From CAZBWP01 sp964630265 (lineage in GTDB: Bacteria > Pseudomonadota > Alphaproteobacteria > Rhodospirillales > Defluviicoccaceae): a stretch of DNA of 63,760 nt. Numbering within the stretch: position 1 is the first letter of the stretch; the number at the start of each line of letters is the position of its first letter. The notes below the pieces were generated by a model. It worked only from the letters and a program-made list of their open reading frames with translations, did no database searches and was not told the origin of the DNA. The stretch is from assembly GCA_964630265.1 (NCBI GenBank), contig CAZVRW010000015.1, positions 1 through 63,760 on the forward strand, given 5' to 3'. Positions 19,397 to 26,509 of the stretch are shown piece by piece. The position numbers and the translations under genes are program-made.

Positions 19397-20101
19397 ATGG
19401 CGGACAGCCGCATCAACGTGCGCGCGGTGCTCGCGCAGCACGACCTGCTCCAGCACCTGCCGGGCGACGCGCTCGACCGGCTGACCGGCGTCGCCACGGT
19501 CCGCACCTACAAAACCGGCCAGCCGATCTTCATGCGCGGGGACCCGGGCGAATCGATGATGGTCGTCGTGTCGGGGCGGGTGCGCGTCTCGCGCACCTCC
19601 TACGACGGCCGCGAGGTGGTGCTCGCCGTCTTCGGGCCGGGCGAGGTGCTGGGCGAGATCGCCATGATTGACGGTGGCGAGCGCACCGCCGACGCGGCGG
19701 CGCTGGAGCCGGTCGATCTGCTGATTCTGCACCGGCGGGACTTCCACGCGTTCCTGCTCGAGCACCCGGCAGTCGCCATCGAGTTGCTGGTCCTGGTCTG
19801 CCGGCGGCTGCGCGAGACCGACGACCAACTCGAGGATCTCAACTTCCTGCCGCTGCGGACGCGGCTCGCCAAGCGCCTGGTCGACTTGGCCGAACATTTC
19901 GGCACGGAAACCGATGCCGGCGGCGTGCGCATCGGCATTCCCATGTCGCAGCAGTTCCTGGCCAGCATGATCGGCACCTCGCGCGAGGCGGTGAACAAGC
20001 AGCTGCGCAGTTGGGAGGAGGATGGCATCATCGTGCTCGGCAACCGTGCCGTCACCATCGTCGACCCGGATGCCCTCGGCCAAATCGTCGCCGACGAGTA
20101 G
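19397..20101 (+). CDS. Crp/Fnr family transcription regulator
   Basis: A 234-residue regulator with an N-terminal cyclic-nucleotide-binding beta-roll (about residues 15-130, with GEVLGEIAMIDGGERTADA) and a C-terminal helix-turn-helix of the Crp type (MSQQFLASMIGTSREAVNKQLRSW). The GEIAMIDGGERTA stretch resembles the cAMP pocket more than the FNR iron-sulfur type, and no N-terminal cysteine cluster is present. The start has GGGGGAC upstream. The effector is unknown. It shares a 240-base divergent control region with the small cytochrome gene. Confidence 0.88.
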   Translation: MADSRINVRAVLAQHDLLQHLPGDALDRLTGVATVRTYKTGQPIFMRGDPGESMMVVVSGRVRVSRTSYDGREVVLAVFGPGEVLGEIAMIDGGERTADAAALEPVDLLILHRRDFHAFLLEHPAVAIELLVLVCRRLRETDDQLEDLNFLPLRTRLAKRLVDLAEHFGTETDAGGVRIGIPMSQQFLASMIGTSREAVNKQLRSWEEDGIIVLGNRAVTIVDPDALGQIVADE

Positions 20102-20467
20102 GTGCCGTCGTCGCTGCGTGCAGCCGCGGTGTTAAAATTGCCGACACGTACCAAACGCGCCCCGAAAAAAGATTATCTCTCTTAATCAATATCTTGCCGA
20201 TTGACGCCCGCGACGGGTTCGTGCCGGCGGTCCCCCGAGTGTCGGAATCCTTTACAGTTTTCGCCGCACTGCAATGCCGCCCTTCAGCTATCTCATTGAA
20301 ACCAATGACTTTCCAAACCGGGCACGAAATTTGCAAAGAAATGGTCGGTATGGTTAACGCAACCAAGGCGTCGATCGCGCAATGCGGTTGGTCGACCGTC
20401 ATCTCGGATCAAACCACGGGGATGCCGGCGCTCGCGGGGTGTCCCTGATGAAGAAGAGGACGATCAC
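20102..20467 (+). other. gene-free leader region of the PEP-CTERM gene
   Basis: 366 bases without a credible gene. It holds AT-rich patches near 20165-20200 and, at 20320-20335, a sigma-54-type promoter. The predicted transcript would carry a leader of roughly 120 bases before the PEP-CTERM start codon. A frame at 20011-20448 overlaps the regulator gene and has shadow-like composition, so it was not called. Confidence 0.6.
20320..20335 (+). promoter_or_regulatory. sigma-54 (RpoN) promoter, -24/-12 type
   Basis: The sequence GGGCACGAAATTTGCA matches the RpoN consensus TGGCACG-N4-TTGCA at every position except the first base, with the GG and GC dinucleotides at the required ten-base spacing. 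It lies about 130 bases before the PEP-CTERM gene on the same strand. PEP-CTERM genes in other bacteria are reported to be driven by RpoN with the PrsK-PrsR system, which fits. Confidence 0.75.
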
Positions 20468-21280
20468 GTGAAGACACTCTCATTGCTGCTCCTTGGGGGG
20501 ACGGTACTGCACATGCTGGCGGCGGGCCCGGCCGAGGCCGTCACGGTCACCTATGAGTTGACGATTTTCGAGGGCAACGAGTCGGAAACCTTCGAGGGCG
20601 AGGTCCGGCTGGTGGAGGAGGCGCCCAATTCCAGCGGCACGCCGTCAGCATCGTTCCTCATCAATGGGGACAAGCCGGCGACCACCCTCGTCGGCCAAGT
20701 GGACGAGGCGTTCGAATTCGCCGGCAATACGGTCACCGGCCTGACCTTCTCCAACGTGCTCGACCCGATATCGACCGTGGCGTTCGGGGTCACCGATAAC
20801 GGCGCCCCCAGCGACTTCGCGTTGTCGGTGTTCGGTCTCGCGATCGCGCCGCCGCTCACCGGCCCGGCGGAGCTCACGTCCTCCATCATCGCCACCTGCT
20901 CGGATGCCGACGGCGCGGGCGGTTCGAACGGCGGACCGGGTTGCGCCTATTCGCCGATTGGCGGAAATCCGAGCGTCGCCAGCTATGACATCAACGGCAT
21001 TATCGTTGCGCCACTCGACATCAATCCGGGAGAGATCATCGATGGCCTCGCCGGCGCTGGGACGCTGTTCATGGCGACGACGACCATCGATTGCAGCGTC
21101 GCGCCATACGCCCCGGCCTGCACGACCATGAGCCACAGCATCGCCTTCACCGGCCCCGGCGGTGGCGACTCGTTGACCTTCAACTCGCGGCTGGAGATCA
21201 ATGCCATCCCGGCGCCGCTGACCTTGGGACTGTTGAGTGCTGGGCTGTTCGCCCTCGGCTGCTTCACCCGCCGCCGCTGA
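20468..21280 (+). CDS. PEP-CTERM sorting domain protein
   Basis: A 270-residue exported protein. A signal peptide (residues 1-24, ending AEA) leads a beta-rich, acidic, low-lysine domain of no known fold. The C-terminus has the tripartite PEP-CTERM form: a PAP sorting box in IPAPLTLGLL, a hydrophobic helix, and a final RRR. Such proteins are cut and processed by exosortase and tied to exopolysaccharide and floc formation. Cysteine pairs (around residues 140-160 and 202-215) may form disulfides. No exosortase gene lies in the window. It has its own sigma-54-type promoter and is followed by a strong hairpin. Confidence 0.85.
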   Translation: MKTLSLLLLGGTVLHMLAAGPAEAVTVTYELTIFEGNESETFEGEVRLVEEAPNSSGTPSASFLINGDKPATTLVGQVDEAFEFAGNTVTGLTFSNVLDPISTVAFGVTDNGAPSDFALSVFGLAIAPPLTGPAELTSSIIATCSDADGAGGSNGGPGCAYSPIGGNPSVASYDINGIIVAPLDINPGEIIDGLAGAGTLFMATTTIDCSVAPYAPACTTMSHSIAFTGPGGGDSLTFNSRLEINAIPAPLTLGLLSAGLFALGCFTRRR

Positions 21281-21310
21281 CCTGACCGTCCCGCAGCGGC
21301 TGTCCTGCAT

Positions 21311-21351
21311 CGGGGGATCGGGCGCCCAAGTGTTGGGCAGCCGATCCCCCG
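21311..21351. terminator. long hairpin between convergent genes
   Basis: An 11-base outer stem (CGGGGGATCGG with CCGATCCCCCG) encloses a second GCCCAA/TTGGGC stem and a GTG loop. It starts 31 bases after the PEP-CTERM stop and lies before the end of the convergent trpE gene. No T-run follows on either strand, so it may act as a bidirectional or 3'-end stabilising structure. Confidence 0.65.
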
Positions 21352-21395
21352 TCTGCCGATCGTGCCGGCCCGCCGCCGCCCGAGAACGCCGCCCC

Positions 21396-22910
21396 CTACT
21401 CCCCGGCGGCGAAGGTTACCGCGTCCTCGGCGGCGCGGAGCAGGGCGCGAGCCTTGTTGAGGGTCTCCTGGTATTCGGTCTCGGGGTCTGAGTCGGCGAC
21501 GACGCCGCCGCCCGCCTGCACGTAGAGCATGCCGTCCTTGATAACGGCGGTGCGCAGCGCGATGCAGGTGTCCATCTGCCCGTCGGCGCCGAGATAGCCG
21601 ATGCAGCCGCCGTAGATGCCGCGCCGCTCCGGCTCCAGTTCGTCGATGATCTCCATCGCCCGCACCTTGGGCGCGCCTGAGACGGTACCGGCCGGAAAGC
21701 CGGCGAACAGCGCGTCTACCGCGTCGTGCTTCGGATCCAACACCCCCTCGACGTTGGAGACGATGTGCATGACGTGCGAATAGTGCTCGATGATCATCTT
21801 TTCGGTGACCTTCACCGAGCCGACGCGGGCGACGCGGCCGACGTCGTTGCGGCCGAGGTCGAGCAACATCAGGTGCTCGGCCCGTTCCTTCGGATCAGCG
21901 AGCAATTCGGCGGCCAGTGCCTTGTCTTCGGCCGCCGTCGTCCCCCGCGGTCGGGTGCCGGCGATCGGCCGGATGGTCACCGTGCCGTCGCGCACGCGCA
22001 CCATGATCTCCGGCGACGAGCCGACGACGGTGAACGCGCCGAAGTCGAGAAAGAACAGAAATGGCGAGGGGTTGAGCCGGCGCAGCGCGCGGTAGAAGGA
22101 GAACGGCGGCGCCTTGAACGGCACCCGCAGCCGTTGCGACGGCACCACCTGGAAGATGTCTCCGGCGAAAATGTACTGCTTCGCTCGTTCGACGATCGCG
22201 TGATACTCGGCGCGCGACCGGTTCGAGGCCGGCTCCGGCAGCGCCGCCACCTCGCCCGACGCAGCGCGGCGGTAGGGCAGCGAGCGGCCAAAGTCGGAGA
22301 CCACGTCGGCGAGCCGCTTGCGCGCCTGATCGAAGGCGGCGCGCGCGGTCATCTCCGCGTCGGGCCAGGCCGGCGTCACCACCGTCACCGTGTCCTTGAT
22401 GGAATCGAAAACGGCGATGATGGTCGGCCGCAGCAGCAGACCGTCGGGCACGCCGAGGGTGTCGGGGTTGCCGTCGGGCAGCCGCTCGACGAGGCGGACC
22501 ATGTCATAGCCCATGTAGCCGACCAGCCCGGCGGCCATGGGCGGCAGTCCGGGCGGCAGATCGATGCGGCTTTCGGCGACGACGGCGCGGAGCGATGCCA
22601 AGGTGCCGCCCGCGGCACCCACCGGGCAGGGCTTGAAGGCGTTACCGAAGCGGGCCTCGCGGTTGATCTCGGCGCGATGACCGAAGCATCGCCAGATCAG
22701 GTCGGGCTTGAGGCCGATGAACGAGTAGCGGCCGCGGATGGCGCCGCCCTCCACGGACTCCAAAAGGAAACTGTTGGGTCGGCCGTCGGCCAGCTTGAGC
22801 ATCGCCGACACCGGCGTTTCCAGGTCGGCGACCAGCGTCGTCCAGACTACCTGCGGCCGGCCGGCCTCGTAGGTGGCCTGGAAGGCCTCGAAGGCCGGAT
22901 TGACGTCCAC
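21396..22910 (-). CDS. trpE: anthranilate synthase component I
   Basis: A 504-residue TrpE that makes anthranilate from chorismate with ammonia supplied by TrpG. The N-terminal feedback-binding region includes LLESVEGGAIRGRYSFIG (the serine of the tryptophan-binding LLES motif is present), and the C-terminal chorismate-binding domain has PIAGTRPRG, LLDLGRNDVGRV, FPAGTVSGAPKVRAM and YIQAGGGVVADSDPE-like blocks. The GTG start at 22910 begins right at the conserved region. The gene follows ppiD by 17 bases in the same direction. trpG, trpD and trpC do not follow; a hairpin and a convergent gene do. Confidence 0.95.
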   Translation of the reverse strand: MDVNPAFEAFQATYEAGRPQVVWTTLVADLETPVSAMLKLADGRPNSFLLESVEGGAIRGRYSFIGLKPDLIWRCFGHRAEINREARFGNAFKPCPVGAAGGTLASLRAVVAESRIDLPPGLPPMAAGLVGYMGYDMVRLVERLPDGNPDTLGVPDGLLLRPTIIAVFDSIKDTVTVVTPAWPDAEMTARAAFDQARKRLADVVSDFGRSLPYRRAASGEVAALPEPASNRSRAEYHAIVERAKQYIFAGDIFQVVPSQRLRVPFKAPPFSFYRALRRLNPSPFLFFLDFGAFTVVGSSPEIMVRVRDGTVTIRPIAGTRPRGTTAAEDKALAAELLADPKERAEHLMLLDLGRNDVGRVARVGSVKVTEKMIIEHYSHVMHIVSNVEGVLDPKHDAVDALFAGFPAGTVSGAPKVRAMEIIDELEPERRGIYGGCIGYLGADGQMDTCIALRTAVIKDGMLYVQAGGGVVADSDPETEYQETLNKARALLRAAEDAVTFAAGE

Positions 22911-22927
22911 GGCAGGCCGGTCCCGGC

Positions 22928-24808
22928 TCAGAAGATCTGGTCGATGACGTTCTGGTTGACCGTCACCGGATGGCGCCGCTGCAATCCGCTGACCAGCTGG
23001 TCGAGAACCTCGCCGCCGAGCGTTTCGGTGAGCGAGGCGGAGATCGCGGTGAGGCCTGCCGGATCGGCCTGCGGGTCGGCCTCGATCACCCGAGCGACCT
23101 CGCCGAGCCACACCGTGTCCTCGGTGGTGACCTTGGCCGGCGTGTTGGGCGTGGCGGCGAACAGCGCCGACACCAACTCCGGTGGCAGCGCCGTGCCGGC
23201 GCCAGAGCCGTCGCGGCGGAACGGTTCGGTGACGACGACCGGGCGCCCCTGCTCCGCCGCGACCGCCGCCAGGTCGGCTCCGCCGCGGCGTCGTTGCAGC
23301 AGCTCTTCGGCGAGGGCCTCCGCCGCAACCAATCGTTGCCCGGCGACGACCGCTGCGGCAACGTCGTCGCGCACGTCCTCGAACGGCCGGAGCGCCGCCG
23401 TCGCCACCGCATCGACGCGCAGCACGAAGGCGCCGCCGTCCGGCAGGTCGGTAAGCAGACTCTCCGCGCCGCGCTCGGTCCGGAACGCCGTGGCGACGAT
23501 GGCGTCGGGCAGTCCGGCGAGGGGGCTGTCATCGGGGCCGCGACCGGCCTCGTCGAACGGACCGAAGCGTTCCACCGGGAGTGCCAGCGCCGCAGCCGCA
23601 GCCTCCAGGCTGGCGCCACCGCCCAACGCATCGTCGAGCGCGTTGGCGATGGCCACGACCTCCGCCGCTGCCTTCTCCTCGGCGACCATGGCGCGCACCT
23701 GGTCGCGCACCGCCGAAAGCGGCTCGATCTCGCCTGGGGCGATGGCGTCAACGGTGACGATGTGCCAGCCGAGCAGGCTCTGCACCGGCTCGCTGATGCC
23801 TCCAACAGCAAGGTCGAATGCCACCGCGCCGACTTCCGGTAGCAACGCCTCGCGACGCACGGCACCGAGGTCGAGTCCCTCGGCCGGCAGCCCCGCCTCC
23901 TCCGCGGCGACGACGGCGAAATCGTCGCCGGTCTCGAGCCGCGCATGGGCCCGCCGTGCTGTCGCCTCGTCGGCGACGATCATCTGGCGGATGCTGCGCC
24001 GTTCGGTGCCGGTGAAGCGGTCGATATTATGATCGTAGGCGGCGGCGATTTCCGCCTCGCTCACCGGGATCGTCTCGGCCAGCCGGGCGACGCGCAGCAC
24101 CACGGCGCTCACCGTCCGCATTTCCGGGAGGGTATAGTCCTCGGGGTTGGCATCGTACCAGGCGCGCAGCGTCGTCTCGTCGGGTGGCGGCGGTGCGGCG
24201 ACGCTGTCGGCGCGGATCGCCACCACTTGTGCCGTCCGCTGCTCGGCGACGACGCGATACAGGGCCTCGGCCATCGCGCGCGGTACGACGACCCCTGCCT
24301 GCACCGCCTCCAGGTACTGGGCGCGTGCGATGTCGGCGCGCATCTGCTCTTCATAGGCGCGTTCGCTCATGCCGATGCGCCGCAGGATCTCAGCGTAGAT
24401 CTGCCGGTCGAAGGTGTTGTCGGCGCCGCGGAACACCGGGTCCTCGACGATGCGCCGGCGCAGTCGGTCGTCGCTGGCGGTAAGCCCCAGTCGGTCCGCC
24501 TCGGCGTCGATCACTGCCCGGCCGATGATCCGGCCGAGCACCGATTGTGGCAGCCCGAGCTCGCGTGCCTGATCGGGGTCGATGTCGACGCCGCGGCGGC
24601 GAAGCCGCTCGATCTCCTGGCGGTATTCGGTGTGCACCGTCTCCGGGCGGATGCCGACGTCGCCGACGCGCACGGCGTAGACGCCGCCGCCCCCGCCAGT
24701 GTCGCCGACGTACCAGAAGCCGGCGCCAAAAGCGATAAGGACGATGATGAACACCACCTTGCCGACGGGCGACATTGAGAAGCTGCGAATCTTGTCGAGC
24801 ATCGGCAA
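22928..24808 (-). CDS. PpiD-like SurA-N/parvulin periplasmic chaperone
   Basis: A 626-residue inner-membrane anchored protein. A single transmembrane helix (about residues 15-34) after a short basic cytoplasmic tail is followed by a SurA N-terminal-like chaperone region, a parvulin PPIC domain (around residues 265-370, with LEPVQSLLGWHIVTVDAI-type ending), and a second degenerate repeat. It helps fold proteins as they leave the Sec translocon. The order ppiD-trpE is common in alphaproteobacteria. Start could be Met1 or Met3; the first is used. Confidence 0.88.
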   Translation of the reverse strand: MPMLDKIRSFSMSPVGKVVFIIVLIAFGAGFWYVGDTGGGGGVYAVRVGDVGIRPETVHTEYRQEIERLRRRGVDIDPDQARELGLPQSVLGRIIGRAVIDAEADRLGLTASDDRLRRRIVEDPVFRGADNTFDRQIYAEILRRIGMSERAYEEQMRADIARAQYLEAVQAGVVVPRAMAEALYRVVAEQRTAQVVAIRADSVAAPPPPDETTLRAWYDANPEDYTLPEMRTVSAVVLRVARLAETIPVSEAEIAAAYDHNIDRFTGTERRSIRQMIVADEATARRAHARLETGDDFAVVAAEEAGLPAEGLDLGAVRREALLPEVGAVAFDLAVGGISEPVQSLLGWHIVTVDAIAPGEIEPLSAVRDQVRAMVAEEKAAAEVVAIANALDDALGGGASLEAAAAALALPVERFGPFDEAGRGPDDSPLAGLPDAIVATAFRTERGAESLLTDLPDGGAFVLRVDAVATAALRPFEDVRDDVAAAVVAGQRLVAAEALAEELLQRRRGGADLAAVAAEQGRPVVVTEPFRRDGSGAGTALPPELVSALFAATPNTPAKVTTEDTVWLGEVARVIEADPQADPAGLTAISASLTETLGGEVLDQLVSGLQRRHPVTVNQNVIDQIF

Positions 24809-24963
24809 ACCTTCAGGCGACTGCGTGACCGTCGGGCCATCATAGAAACGCCCTCCCCGTGCGGCAAGGCTCGTACATAAGACTGTCGCAGCGGCGGCAT
24901 CACCGTGCGTTTTGTGCCGTCACGCGCAAATCGGCGGCTCCACGTGAAGCGGGCCGGGCAAGT

Positions 24964-25003
24964 CGTGGAGACGGCGGCAATCCCGGGTGCCGCCGTCTCC
25001 ACG
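24964..25003 (-). terminator. perfect 16-bp inverted repeat
   Basis: Two 16-base arms (24964-24979 and 24988-25003), fully complementary, surround an eight-base loop. On the minus strand it lies 63 bases after the second PEP-CTERM stop codon. There is no T-run, so intrinsic termination is uncertain, but the position fits a 3'-end hairpin for that transcript. Confidence 0.6.
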
Positions 25004-25065
25004 CCCTTGAACGGGCTGGCGGACGCTTCACCTCGGGCGCTCGCGCCCCGGGGGTGCGTTGTCGG

Positions 25066-25971
25066 TCAGGCCCTGCGACGGCAACCGCAGAGGCCGAGAC
25101 CGAGCAGGCCGCTCCCGATCAGCCACAGCGTGCCGGGGACGGGCACCCCGATCGACTCCGCACGGCCTGTGGCGATCATGAATAAGCTGAACTGGCCATA
25201 GTACCCCCCCATCAAAAGGCTGAATTCCTCGACGCCGGAGGCGCTTTCGCCCGGAATGCCGGCCTGTGTACTCGCAAGTGCGCCCCCGCCGAAACCCGAA
25301 GGGAAAAAGAACTGAAAGACAACAAAGCTTTCGGCGAATTCGTCTGCCACAGGGTCGTCGATCGAGGCGAAGGCGCTCGCCGACCATTCCAAGGTGAAGT
25401 CGACAAGGACGGGAGCGGAGGGGTCTGCGCCAGGTGGCAGACCAACAAACACGTTGCTGGAAATTTCCGCATAGGTCCTTATGAAACTTGGCTCCGTCGG
25501 CGTCGGGACAACCGAACCGGCAACGGCAACCTGCTGTCGCCACACCGGGAACTCGTACTCGATTTCGACATCGGCGCGCGCTTCATCCAAAAGCACGACC
25601 CCGCCCCAGTCCGCAAAGGTATCGCGAGACTCACTGAAACTGAACGTGACAAGGTCTGCGTCGGGACCGGTCACCCCCGTGATGGTCAGGGTTATCGAGG
25701 CGATACTGCTGTACGTGGCGATGGCGAAGGCCGGTGTCGCGGTGGCGAGGGTGAGGGCGGAGGCAACGACAGCGATGCCGAGCGCGGCGGCGGCGCGCCC
25801 GATGCCAATGGCACTTGGAAGGGGGCCAAGCAACAGAGTGCCACTCAAAAAGATATCGCGTTCAGAGAGGGTGATCGACTGCTTTCCGGTCAGCGTCGGT
25901 TGCGGTCTCGCCGCTTGACAGGGCCAGCGATCGCCGCAGCGGCAAAAGCAATTTTCAATATAAGGCAACAC
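25066..25971 (-). CDS. PEP-CTERM sorting domain protein 2
   Basis: A second exosortase-type substrate of up to 301 residues. The C-terminus has the sorting box VPVPGTLWLIGSGLLGLGL and a terminal CRRRA. A secretion signal is seen at about residues 57-82, ending in TPAFA, which is unusually far from the GTG used as start. In-frame TTG codons just before the hydrophobic part are possible alternative starts, so the N-terminus is uncertain. The body is beta-rich and acidic, without recognisable domains and unrelated to the first PEP-CTERM protein outside the tail. Confidence 0.75.
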   Translation of the reverse strand: MLPYIENCFCRCGDRWPCQAARPQPTLTGKQSITLSERDIFLSGTLLLGPLPSAIGIGRAAAALGIAVVASALTLATATPAFAIATYSSIASITLTITGVTGPDADLVTFSFSESRDTFADWGGVVLLDEARADVEIEYEFPVWRQQVAVAGSVVPTPTEPSFIRTYAEISSNVFVGLPPGADPSAPVLVDFTLEWSASAFASIDDPVADEFAESFVVFQFFFPSGFGGGALASTQAGIPGESASGVEEFSLLMGGYYGQFSLFMIATGRAESIGVPVPGTLWLIGSGLLGLGLCGCRRRA

Positions 25972-26509
25972 CTATGACCTGCACCCCGTCAAGCGATAAA
26001 GGGTGGTTGGCCATTCTTTGTTTTGCGTCGCCTCTCGTCAAAAATCTTGGGCGAAAGTAGCATCCTTTTTCTTTGGTCTGTTGGGTCAAACTGATTACCC
26101 AAATGAGGTTATCCTGCTGCATGGCAGCAGTCGTGTCGTCATATCATCCGCCCAAGTGGGGGACGATGTTTCTCGCTCGGGTCTCCCGCCGCCGACATCA
26201 CTGCCGTCGACGGGCACACGCAGCGTCGCGGGAGGGCCAAACTTGACGCCGCCTTGACGCCGCGACGCCGCCGCCGCGTCCCGCCCGTCGATCGCCATCG
26301 ATGCCCTTGGCGGCCGCGGCACGTCGCGCCTTCGGGCACCACGAAACGGAGTTTCGGCAGGGTTTACGCTTCTTTAGGAGCGGATTTGGATAGTTGCGGC
26401 GCCGATCGATCACGGACTCGCCGTGGCGTTCGGCGCGGGGCGCGTCGTTGCCTCGACCCTTGGGACGAACGAGCCCTCGCCGCGCGCGAGGCCGCAGCCG
26501 AGGCGCCGC
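25972..26509. other. gene-free divergent region
   Basis: 538 bases between the leftward PEP-CTERM gene and the rightward GGDEF-EAL gene. The part from 26000 to 26160 is AT-rich and contains a TTGGGT...ACCCAA inverted repeat near 26083-26100 and a 7-bp hairpin CTGCTGC-ATG-GCAGCAG at 26114-26130. Both promoters should lie here. An 84-residue frame on the plus strand was rejected as non-coding. Confidence 0.5.

Noticed and set aside
21726..24032. 768-residue plus-strand frame
   Set aside because: It is antisense to trpE and ppiD, both of which have full family motifs; the frame has none.
25829..25842. Second sigma-54-like site (TGGCAC-N4-TTGC on the minus strand) near the second PEP-CTERM gene
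   Set aside because: The GG to GC spacing is nine bases, one short of the required ten, and the site lies inside the predicted signal-peptide coding sequence.
26003..26257. 84-residue plus-strand frame in the gap before the GGDEF-EAL gene
   Set aside because: GTG start without a ribosome site, mixed composition that changes halfway, no motif.
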